From Misgurnus anguillicaudatus (Eukaryota; Chordata; Actinopteri; Cypriniformes; Cobitidae), in contig NC_073358.2 in assembly GCF_027580225.2 (NCBI RefSeq), forward strand, positions 13,250,001 to 13,314,000: a stretch of 64,000 nt of DNA. The letters run 5' to 3'. Below the pieces are notes generated by a model. The model saw only the letters and a list, made by a program, of their open reading frames with translations, did not search any database and was not told where the DNA came from. A program made the translations under genes and the position numbers. This document shows positions 23,878-37,000 of the stretch, piece after piece (within the stretch, counting starts at the first letter, position 1; each line of letters begins with the position of its first letter).

Positions 23878-26800
23878 TTTACCTTTCCCCTAAAGTGAGG
23901 AGCTGTCGATGATCCAGTTTGAAGCTTTGGTCCAGTGGATGCATTCCACACAGAGCCCCAGGTACCAAAACTCTAGCTTGGTTTGGGGACACAGTTTTAG
24001 AGCTGGTACAGGCATCACCAAGTAATTTCCACAGACAGGACAAGTCCGGCCTCTGTTGGACTGCTCTAAGGACATTCCCATTACATGAACACTTTTAAAT
24101 AACAGATAGACATACATGTTAAGAATGTGATAAAATTCATTAACCAGGGGAAAACAGCCTACCTAAAAAGGTAATGGATGGAACTCTGTATCAGGTATAT
24201 TGCTCTGCCATCTAGACAGTCTTCCAATGCACTTTTAGCTAAGGCTAACAAGCATTCCCCCAGACCTAAGAATAAGTATACAACACAGATGCTTTATCAA
24301 ACATGTTGAAATTACAACAATGCAAAAGTTAAGGGTTCGAATGTAATGCACATACAACTGAACATATACTGTATGTTGTATAAACTAAAACCCAAATGCA
24401 TACATAAATAAACTTCCATCATAACATTATATATTATTAAACAACTATTAATATTTATGTAATAATATTTTTTATATGTATTCAATAAATAAACAAACAT
24501 CCCAATACTAGATACAATTAGTATAAAATGTAATGAAATGAAATGTATGACAGGACAGAAGTGGGGAGATAAAATCATCATTAACCTGATAAGATAACAC
24601 AAGGCAAAATACACAGACCTTTAAGTGCTGGCACATAGTCCTCCTGCTTCAAAATCTGCTTGTACGCCACAGTGGCATCTTTAAACTGTCCCAGGATCTG
24701 TTTGATGGAGGCAGTCTTGTAGAGGCTGTAGATGGAGGTGGGCTGCAGGACATATGCTTTGGCAAAAGTCTTTAGAGCAGCTGTGAAACTCCTGCGATTA
24801 AGGTAAGCATCACCTAAACACTCCCAGCACAACCAGTCCTGAGGATCAGCCTTCAATGCTGCCTGGAGACTGAAACCACAGCACCCCTTTAATGTCTGAT
24901 AGATGGAACGCACTCTATTATATACTACTAACAATAACTATTACAAATAAAGTTGCAAGCAGCAATTATGGGGTCAGCCCAACGTGGGCACAAAAGGAAA
25001 ATGTGGACATGTCCGATAATGATTATAAAAAAATCAGTGCAAAATGCACATTTAATGCACACTTAAAACAGTTAAATGGTTTATAACCTTTGACCAATAG
25101 TTATTTGCCAATTCAATGGTACTAAGCTGTCTGATACACTTCTTTAATAAAATACTTTGAAGAGAATTTTACATCTCAATCGTCTCAGTTTCTATTGAAA
25201 AAAAATCCATGACACTGGGTCACTGAAGAAAATGTGAGTGGTGCTTGCTCAACGGTTGATAGGGTACTCTGTTCAGTTGCTAGTGAGTGAAGTGGGATCC
25301 TCATTATAATTATACTCCAAGCTTTGATAGATCATGATTTTTAGATTGCAGTAGTTTTAAGCAAAAATAAAAATGTCAATCTCGAGAACACTAGGTGGCG
25401 CTACAACAGAACATTGCATGCAACCTCAGGTCATGACTGTGATTAATCATAGCAAGTTTCATGATGACACACTTTAGTTTTGGAGATACAGGTGTATGAC
25501 CATGTGACCTGCTTGTCATCTGTGGTACTGTAACCATGAGGGTAAAAGAGGTAGCGCTCTTACCACCAGGTAGTGCTCTTACACAACTTATAAAACCCAG
25601 AAGCAACCCTTTAGATCAAACAGTAAGAACTCCATGTACGTTTTAATAATCTCTCTGAATCTGATATCTACCAAAAATCCTTCACAAAAATGCAATTATC
25701 TCAGCTTTTTGCTCAAAATTAGGTATTTTTAACCCTAATAAGACCCTTGAGGTCAATCTTACCCACAAACCACTTTTCTTTAGTTAAAAAACATGATTCC
25801 CTTCATCTCAGTGGAATAAGATTTTGTGACTTTCCAGATTATCTATCAAGATTCATATAAAAAAACTGGGCTTGATTCGGTCGTTCTAAAGACGTGTAAA
25901 AATTTTTACTTAAATAGTCCCTTGTTGGTAAAAATGACCCCAATTGAAAATGAATGGGAAATGCAAAAAAATATATATTTTTCTTTTTATTTGCTAAAAA
26001 AATTAATGCATCCAAAATAAATCTGAAAATTTTAACACAGAAAGGTAGGCCTGGTACTAGAGCACAAATGCAACATAGAAAAAACATGCTCAATCACACA
26101 TAAACAGACACACATTAGTCCCTTTCACACATACAGTCTTTACTGGTAATTTACTGGTAAATTGCAGTTAACATGTCATGTGTGAACAGAACCTTTCCGG
26201 TAAATCAGTGCTCCCAATTTACCAGTAAGACAGGTTGTAAGATTAACGGTAATTTACCGGTAAGCGCTGTGTGTGAACGAAAAATATAGCATTACCGGCA
26301 TTTAGAACGGACGACGTCAGACCGCGCTGACAGATCGGGCCAATCAGAAAGTTTTTATACAGGTGACGCGGTTTCCCCCAGACTGTTTACGGACGTTTCC
26401 ACACACATGTTGCTTAAAAGTCGAGCACACCTGAAGTTAACATCCACATTTCTTCACCAAAGTTGTTTAAAACAGCTTACCATCTAATTGCCAAATTGCC
26501 AACGTTTTTAGTACACCATCTGTGAAGCCTAATGTGCAAACGCGCAGGTTCCGTTTGACGCCGCCTAACGCAATGTTGTTTGGTCACGAGCAACTTCGCG
26601 ACCGTTTGCCACAGATGTGAAAACAACAAAATACGGACCGTGTATATTAAGTCATAACCCGCCGTTTACAAATACGACACGGACGGAGCTCGCCGGCCGC
26701 GCGCCACAGGTAACTTCCGCTTTCTCTCCGAGTTTACCGGTATTTTGATACTGATGTGAATGATGTCTTACTGGTAAAAAGACGGAACGTCACTGCATGT

Positions 26801-29800
26801 GTGAACAGCACAATAAACACACAAAGGTATGACTGCCATAGAGAGCATTTTTACAGAGTTTGGCAAAAAACAGCCACAGATGCAAAACAAAGATGTAAAA
26901 TGCTCACACAGGTGAGTGCATGCGCGCACATCTATGCACGCACACACGCACACACACACACACACAAAGACACAGTAAACTTACACAATATTATGTAAGA
27001 GTAGCACTGCCTGTGTTGTTAGTATACATGCTGCACAATGTTTTGTTCATAAATAAATAAATAATATATATAAGGGCTGGGATAGAAGTGTCCATCAATG
27101 ATAGCCCAAATGCTGTGCCAAACACGGAGGTTTTTTTGCTAGAAGTAAGGACTGATGTAAAAACAATACTTGGTAGATAGAAGAATACTTGGTAGTAGCA
27201 GAGAATATTTGTGGCTTTTCTAACACATTCAACCACACATCTATGATGCTAAAGCAATCCGGTCAAATGCGTTTTCGACCTCTAAATGAGTTTGAAAGCT
27301 CAATAAATTTTACACCTGTATTTAGCGTAGTCTACTTTTGATCCAACTGACCAAAATACATCCCAAAACCAAGTTTAAACAGCCCCATAGACGTAACTCA
27401 GTACTAGAGTGTGTGACCACCGTTAGATAACTGTCACCACCTGCTAATCTCATTTAGTTTAAAACCACACTCCCCCAACAGAAAGGGCCACCACAACTAA
27501 ACTATGTATACTAGGTGCTCTTTAGTTATGTGTAATAAACATTTTTTTTAATACTTTAATAGCTTAAAGGGGACATATTATGAAAATCTGACTTTTTCCA
27601 TGTGTAACTGCTATAATTGTGTCCCCAGTGCTTCTATCAACCTAGAAAATGTGAAAAAGATCAACCCAGTAACTTAGTTTTGGTAAACCATTTTCTGCAA
27701 GCATGTGAAAAAATAGGTCATTGTAATTTGGCTCCTATTGTGATGTCAGAATAAGTTAATACCGCACCCTTTATCTGCACTATCCAACCACAGCACAACA
27801 ATTTAGTGCAAAGAGAAAGAGAGAGAGAGAATATAATTCACAGCACAATTGAGTTTCAATTGCAACAAACCACCATCATTGTGATCAGTGGTGGCACTTT
27901 GTCCGCTCATTTGCATTTTAAATGACACACCCAAAACGGCACACTTTTGCTCAGACCTAGATTAAGACTTAGTTTACATCTTAAAAAAAATCTCATATTA
28001 TGTCCCCTTTAAATTGTATTTGATTCACTTACTCTGCAATCGCCTGTTGGTGCTGGCCAATCTTCAGGTGAAAGAGACCTCTTCTTAACCAGGCCCATTT
28101 ATTAGAGCCAGGAGCGGCTGTCTCAGTCACTGACTGCAGAACTGTCAGGGCCCCTTCCTAAACCCAGACCAAAATAAGTTAATGCGTCCACTGAAAAGTA
28201 ACTATGATCTAAGTAGGACTCCACAATAAATCACTTGCGATATCATGCACATCTCATCAGTAATGCTGGTTCCTAGATTAGTAATAAATTGACATCACTT
28301 GCTTTCAGATGAAGCAGCATTTACTACACAGAGCTGTAAAAGCTGGGCCATATCGCAAACATATCGCAGGTGATACGTCTGTGATAATTAATGCGAAATT
28401 GCCCCAACTGTCAGTGAACTACCGCTATGTGTAGTAAATGCCGCTCCATCTGAAAACAGGTCATGGCAATTTACTACTAATCAAGGAACCGTCACTACTG
28501 ACAAGATGTGTATGACTATCACATGCGATTTATTGTGCAGCCCTAGATCTAAAAACATCTACAAAGTACCTGCAGCCAAAAGGGGCATCACGTTTCAATT
28601 ACATTTTCGATTCTAAGGTCACGATTCGATTTGATTCTAAGTTTTTACTTCTTTTTTTTTAAAGCACAAAAAATTATATGCCATTTTTAGACTAGACTTT
28701 TATGAAACATAATATCTGACCTTGAACCCGGAGATGCCCTGCCATGTTAGTCATGGTGCCAGTAGCAAAATATGGTACACACACATACCTGATAAAACGA
28801 AACTTCAGATGAACATTCCTGTCAGTACTTTGCACCTTAAAAACGTGCTTTTATTACCTTCAGACGTGATTGTGAGACTATACCCCGATAAGTCATGTTC
28901 AAATGCTGTTTTCATAACTCTTAACAACTGAAATAAGTTGTTGTGAAACAGATCTCAGTTCAGAGAAACGACCGGTCCTGGCACAGATGCCGTTCTGCTG
29001 TCTGTTCTGATTGAGTTCAGCTGAAGGCGGGAGGGCGCTTGCTGTTTTTTGTTTCCCATGTAAAGAGCAGCTTGCGTGGTGTCTCCTGCATCTTCCATGC
29101 TATCTTTTGACTGGCTGTAGCTAGCTTGTATCAATTAAAGGCGGAGTCCACAATGTTTGAAAGCCAATGTTGATATTTGAAATCACCTAAACAAACACGC
29201 CCCTACCCCAATAGAATCTGGACCTTCTGTTGATAGACCCGCCCCACACATACGCAACCCGGCAAGGATGTCAGTTAGTAGGCACGCACCTTACTGCTGA
29301 TTGGCTATAAGTGTGTTTTGGTAGTCGGCCCGTCTCCTTTTCCAAAGTGTTTTTCAAACATCGTGGACTCCGCCTTTAAGTCATAAGCCCCATATAAAAT
29401 GAGGAGGGATCAATCACCACTTAATACAACATTGTATGTCCCTTGTTGTCAAAATATACATTTTTACAAAACACCACAAATGTCTCGACAATAATACATA
29501 AAGCAATTTTGAACCTTTTCACCATTGAAAGCAAGTACTTATAAATGTCCAACCAACGTTAAAGTCCTGAGTTACCACAAATGTCCTTGGTCTTCACTCC
29601 ATTGTAGATGTTTAAAGCCCGGAATACACTGCACGATTTTTGTCCTCTTATAAGATCATTACCTTATCACACTGTGCGACATGTATCGTTTAAACTCAGG
29701 TACGAGAGGCATGTAGACTGTACGATGATGACACAGAAGCTTCGGCGGTAGCGTCACACGTTGCGCAACGTCACCAGCATGCACTCATGGTAAACAAATA

Positions 29801-32800
29801 CCGGCTCGCAGTTCGTAGCAACAAGCAACAAGCACTATCGTAGGCTATCTTTGGACGCAAGACCGGGAAAACGGCAGTCTTTGAACCTCTCTCACTGTAC
29901 GACATAGGACCACCGATGGAGAGCCACGATTACAGAAATCGCAACGATAGTTTCACGATGGCAATCTTTTGTCTGGGACAGCCAATAATCGCGCAGTGTA
30001 TCCCGGGCTTAAGATGTTATGAGATTGTAGTTTGTAAATTAGCTCATATATAATCCCAATTTGAGAAACACAAAGCAAAACCTTAATAAGACGAGATGTC
30101 CTCCAAATCAAGTAGATACAAAAACCTCTGGACAAAGCAAAAAAACAAACCAACAAACCAACATGAGGTTCAGCAAACAGAATACATTTTCCACTAACCT
30201 CTTATAAAGATAAAGAAACCAATAAACTCACATTAAGATGTAGAACATAAATGTTCCTCAACCAAGGCTTACAAGATCAAAGCATGGAGAGAGCAAACAC
30301 TCCCAGCTAACAGGTATCTTCACTCTGGCTGAATCTGAAACCGCATACTGCCATACTATATAGTAGGCAAAAAGCAGTAGGCAAACGAATAGTATGTCCG
30401 AAACCTGAGTATACGTAAATGAGTAGGCGAGAATTACCGGGATTTTGGACTATTTCTAGCAGAGATTCAGAGGCACGTGTACTTAAGTGTCGTCCGAAAC
30501 CGCATACTTACTGAAAATGTAGTAGGGGAAACAGTACATGAACAGTAGTATGTCCGAATCCTCAGTATTCATAAAATCAGTAGGCGAGAAATCCCTGGAT
30601 GCCCTACAGATTCTGAAGCATGCATCGGATGGACACTTCTATCCCAGCTTTCCCATGATGCCACGGGAAAGCAAAGCTATCGACCGGAGACAAGCCAATC
30701 GGGTGATTTCGATACGTTACACAGGGCTGTTCCTCAGCACCCTGACTTCACGCACAGACCCAGGATATACCACAAAGTGCTCAGCTGATTCATTAAAATA
30801 AAGCCGTAGAATTGTCACAGCTGTGTTGAAATGGCAGTAAATATGTGATAGTTTGTTAAAAAATACATTTGAATAAAGTTTTGTTTCATATGGTATTCAC
30901 TTCTGTACGTTTTCCTTTATTGTTCATTCATTTTTTTTTTATTCATGTTTCCTGTTGTTTAAAATAAATAAAAGAGCATCATTGCTTCACTAAAGTGTAT
31001 ATAATCACTTGTCATCTGACCATACATTAGAGCTGTAATCGGGCCTTAAAAGTTAGGCTGAAATGACCGGAACCCGACAGAATGCAGCCCGAACCTGAAA
31101 GTACATTTGGATTGACAGCTTTTTTAAATGCCCGAACGCGTTTACAGCCCGGCATTATTTAAATGTGCGCACGCACACAGCTTTTGTCAAGAATGAGTTA
31201 TTTACACAGGTTTTATTCATGACTATCTAGGCTACACGCCACTTGGAAGTTGAAACAAAGAAATAAAATAAGTCATCTGTAATATCGTAACATCTCATTC
31301 TAAATAGGCCTATGCAATACACTATAAATAGGCCAAGATGCCAATAAAAACAATTATTTCTTAACAAATTAAATTAAGATAATACATTCAGAATTAAGAT
31401 GGGTATTTGGCAATAATGAAATTAAGATAAAGGCTCCGTGGGATTTGCTTCGGCATTTCTCTCCATTAATGCCAACATAAGTCTATATCCTCTGTTTAAA
31501 TTATGTATTTAAGACTCAATTAATATTTAGTCATACATTGACTAACCAAGATTAGGCTACATGTTTTTGTTGAAGAAAATTATTAAATCCACTGTAAATG
31601 GCTTCAGCGCGGTCCTGCGCTTACTGATCCAGCAGCATTGAACTTGACCGTTCATTTACCACACAAAGCCGAAGAGCAAGTTTGAGCCCGGCCCGAGCCC
31701 GTATAAAATGTTAGAAATTAAGCCCGAACCTGACCAAACTGGCAAAGATCTTCAGCTCTACAATACATATTAAATTACAGTCTGCTTGTTTTACTTATTT
31801 TTGTCCACTAAAAAATAATGTGTAATATAATAACTGTAACACTGACAGAGACCGTAGTAGAGTTGTTAAGTTACTGATGCAATCAGGTGTTAGTGCTGTC
31901 CCTCATACAAATGCATAGGTTTTCATGCCTGTTATTAGATTTGTTCGAGTTCATGCACTGCTGCAAGAACCAACAGGTGGATTACATACGGAGAAGTCTG
32001 ATTTCGAGTCGCTCTCGTGGTATTGTGATGTCATCCTCCTGTCGGTTCTTCTTGTCTACTACGTCATAGGTTACATGATAACATCAACATGGCAGATGCT
32101 GTCCATACTAACGCAAACGTACGTACTGTCTTAGCGCTCATTAAGTGAAATTCAGTACCTACTCAGTAAGTATACGATTTCAGATTCAGCCTCACATTTT
32201 CTCCTTCCTTTTACTCTCTACCCTAGAGAAATCTCCCTATTAATAGCCCGCTAGTGCCCTCTAATGGCAGGGAGTAAAATTACAACTAATACAGTAAGGA
32301 ACACAGGTAACAGTTAACTGAAGCCTCACAAGCTAAGTTAGAGGAGGTTGACTCGCAGCACTCATCAACACGTGTTTTTTTTTCTGCTCATACAAATGCA
32401 TAGGTTTTCATGCCTGTTATTAGATTTGTTCGAGTTCATGCACTGCTGCAAGAACCAACAGGTGGATTCCATATGGAGAAGTCTGATTTCGAGTCGCTCT
32501 CGTGGTATTGTGATGTCATCCTCCTGTCGGTTCTTCTTGTCTACTACGTCATAGGTTACATGATAACATCAACATGGCAGATGCTGTCCATACTAACGCA
32601 AACGTACGTACTGTCTTAGCGCTCATTATGTGAAATTCAGTACCTACTCAGTAAGTATACGATTTCAGATTCAGCCTCACATTTTCTCCTTCCTTTTACT
32701 CTCTACCCTAGAGAAATCTCCCTATTAATAACCCGCTAGTGCCCTCTAATGGCAGGGAGTAAAATTACAACTAATACAGTAAGGAACACAGGTAACAGTT

Positions 32801-33993
32801 AACTGAAGCCTCACAAGCTAAGTTAGAGGAGGTTGACTCGCAGCACTCATCAACACGTGTTTTTTTTCTGCTTGGCAAGCCGACCGGACGTGACATGTGG
32901 GTGTGGCAGCATCAACGATTTCCATTTTTTAATTCGAAAAAAAAAAGGAAATCGATCTAATTTTCGATCTATTTCGATTTAAAATCTAAATCCTGACACC
33001 CTTAACAGCCAAACAATCTTTATGTAACTGGCCTTGGTTCACTAGACATTTGTACACTCACCATGTCTCCCTGTTCCATGCTCAGGTCCACAGCAGCAGC
33101 TCCAGACTCTTCATCAGTGGAATCCAACTCAAAAGCTCTCCTATAGCAGCCTATGGCCCTGCCCTGATCTTTTGCAACATCCCTGTAGTAATGGCCAAGA
33201 AAACGAAACACTGAACAAAGATAGGGGTCCAGTTTAGCAGCCTGAAAACAACAGAACAAATCAGAATTTATTCTTATTCATATATTATAGAGTGACAAAC
33301 TATCAAATGCAGAAGGTCACAAAGTAGAAAGAAATATTACAGTCAGTGTTGTAGACTAAACTAATAAAATGTGTTACATCTGGGACTACTTTTTCACCTT
33401 CAGTAAATGTGTGTAGGATCTTTTACGGTCCCTCTGAGTCTCCTCTCTCATGTTCCAGTACAGATGTCCCAACAGGAAGTAAATCTCCCCATTCTCTGGG
33501 CTTCTGGATAAAGCCTCCAAAAAGCTGTACATCAGAGAGCATCACAAAACTCAAAAACATCAGTCTTGAGTTAGGGTTTATGTAGGTGTATAATACTGTA
33601 TCCATCTAGAGCAGGGGTCTCCAACATTTTTTCATTGGAGAGATACTTTCTAAAAAATAAAAATGGTTGAGAGCTACTTGTGTCACGTAAAACCTAAATT
33701 AGTGAGTTAAAGGGCGTTTTGCAGATTAAATTTTTCAACGAATTTGTGCAATTTGCTTGTTGATAATAAACATTTAAACTGTTATCCATTGTATTTTATG
33801 TTGTTGGGTATCACAAAACCTGAAAAAGTATGAAAAAGTACAGCGGTTTGCAATGATTCTCCTTTCCCCCACAACGCACTGTATGATGTCACGCTGGGGA
33901 GAGAATTTACCAAAGCCGCCTTGAGAGCATTGAGAATGACTATAGAAAGACGAGTAAAGTACAGTTCTGATAGCGCAGATTATAGATAAATAC

Positions 33994-34030
<37 letters not shown>

Positions 34031-37000
34031 TGGATAGGCTAGTATAGAGAGATAGGCAGACAGCCAGATAGCATAACGTTAGCATATCTTCGTAGTGGAA
34101 GTAAACAAACAATTAACATACTCGTGCATGCTGGCTTGAGGGGGTCCATGATCCTGCCTGAAATGGGTGTAACTTTATGCGATCTTCAGCACAAACGGTT
34201 TTGGCAGCATGTCTCTAATCCTGGAAGCTAAGTGAGGCACGTCACATCTGTTCGCGGGGACCAGCGACCCAAACGCACTCACTTTCCAGCCAGTAGCGGA
34301 ATGGCAATCGGGAGAGTCGGGACTTTCCCGGTGGGCCGGTCTGATAATAGTTATACATTTCGAGTTAACACCGTCTGGCGGCGTGATGTGCGCCGGTTCC
34401 CGCAGCCCACCGGTCAAACTGTGCAGCCTCTCTGCTCAACAAAGTATATAAAAGTGCTCAACCTGTTCGGCAGGTCCAAACATGTACAGGATTTATAAAA
34501 ATACGGTGATCAATGAGCGGTTCCTCCTCAAATGGCATAGTCTGACGTGATGTAAAAAGCCGCCGAACGCCTGTTTATTACAGTATGTATGCGGTCGGAT
34601 CCGAGTGTGCTGCGGCTGCTGCGTATAAAATGATCGTGTGATTCGTTATAAATCGCATAAACAATATAACAAAGCATCCTTTTATTTCACAAAACAATAT
34701 ATTTGAGATATTATTTGATAGACTAGTAAGTGTGGATTAAGGATGTTTAAAAATCTCTAGCCTGGTGGTCAGGACATGAATGGATCAAATCAGCAGATTT
34801 GCGAAGTTTTATTTATCTCCACATATATCATAAATAATAATTAGCATGGTAACTTTGCAGTATAACACATTATATATTTCCTACGATGTATATATGATTT
34901 CCAAATACGTACAGTATTGTTCAAAATAATAGCAGTACAATGTGACTAACCAGAATAATCAAGGTTTTTAGTATATTTTTTATTGCTACGTGGCAAACAA
35001 GTTACCAGTAGGTTCAGTAGATTCTCAGAAAACAAACAAGACCCAGCATTCATGATATGCATGCTCTTAAGGCTGTGCAATTGGGCAATTAGTTGAAAGG
35101 GGTGTGTTCAAAAAAAAGCAGTGTATACCTTTGACTGTACAAACTCAAAACTATTTTGTACAAACATTTTTTTTTCTGGGATTTAGCAATCCTGTGAATC
35201 ACTAAACTAATATTTAGTTGTATGACCACAGTTTTTTAAAACTGCTTGACATCTGTGTGGCATGGAGACAACCAACTTGTGGCACCTCTCAGCTGTTATT
35301 CCACTCCATGATTCTTTAACAACATTCCACAATTCATTCACATTTCTTGGTTTTGCTTCAGAAACAGCATTTTTGATATCACCCCACAAGTCCTCAATTG
35401 GATTAAGGTCTGGAGATTGGGCTGGCCACTCCAAAACATTAATTTTGTTGGTTTGGAACAAAGACTTTGCCCGTTTACTAGTGTGTTTTGGGTCATTGTC
35501 TTGTTGAAACAACCATTTCAAGGGCATGTCCTCTTCAGCCTAGGGCAACATGACCTCTTCAAGTATTTTAACATATGCAAACTGATCCATGATCCCTGGT
35601 ATGCGATAAATAGGCCCAACACCATAGTCGGAGAAACATGCCCATATCATGATGCTTGCACCTCCATGCTTCACTGTCTTCACTGTGTACTGTGGCTTGA
35701 ATTCAGAGTTTGGGGGTCGTCTCACAAACTGCCTGTGGCCCTTGGACCCAAAAAGAACAATTTTACTCTCATCAGTCCACAAAATGTTCCTCCATTTCTC
35801 TTTAGGCCAGTTGATGTGTTCTTTGGCAAATTGTAACCTCTTCTGCACATGCCTTTTTTAACAGAGGGACTTTGCGGGGGATTCTTGAAAATAGATTAGC
35901 TTCACACAGACGTCTTCTAACTGTCACAGTACTTACAGGTAACTCCAGACTGTCTTTGATCATCCTGGAGGTGATCATTGGCTGAGCCTTTGCCATTCTG
36001 GTTATTCTTCTATCCATTTTGATGGTTGTCTTCCGTTTTCTTCCACGTCTCTCTGGTTTTGCTCTCCATTTTAAGGTATTGGAGATCATTTTAGCTGAAC
36101 AGCCTATCATTTTTTGCACCTCTTTATAGGTTTTCCCCTCTCTAATCAACTTTTTAACCAAAGTACGCTGTTCTTCTGAACAATGTCTTGAACGACCCAT
36201 TTTCCTCAGCTTTCAAATGCATGTTCAACAAGTGTTGGCTTCATCCTTAAATAGGGGCCACCTGATTCACACCTGTTTCTTCACAAAATTGATGACCTCA
36301 GTGATTGAATGCCACACTGCTATTTTTTTGAACACACCCCTTTCAACTAATTCAACGAATTGCCCAATTGCACAGCCTCTAGAGCAGGCATATCATGAAT
36401 GCTGGGTCTCATTTGTTTTCTGAGAATCTACTGAACCTACTGGTAACTTGTTTGCCACGTAGCAATAAAAAAATATACTAAAAACCTTGATTATTCTGGT
36501 TAGTCACATTGTACTGCTATTATTTTGAACAATACTGTAAGTATTAAACAGCAATAAATGTCTCATCTATCTCTATGGCTCTGGCTGAGGTTTTCTCCAC
36601 TTCTCCCCAACGTGACGTCATCGCAGAATTGCGTAAAAAAACCGTTAATACCAAAAATGTAAAAAAGTGGTCTTTAAGACCATTTTTGAGACATTTTAAA
36701 AATTATACACATATCTTGAGTGATTTATGTACCCATTAATCGACAGTGGTGGTTAACCTGCAACACGCCCTTTAACAGACTACTATCTATTAACTCACTG
36801 TGATTTGAACTCTTTCCCTGCCAGCATTTTTTAAACAAGTTGCCAGCCAGTGCCAGCATTTTTTTCATATTTTTCACAAAATGTTTATACCTTCCAGAAA
36901 AGTTTTTCTTTAAACATAGACATACGATACATCAAATGAAAGAACAGATCCTTTTAAACAAAATAACTTTCATGTTGTCTTTATTTATACTTTTTATCAC

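Noticed and set aside
23890..24117. 75-codon minus-strand frame overlapping skic3 exon h
   Set aside because: It contains a CPVC string by chance; the splice phases and homology support the other frame.
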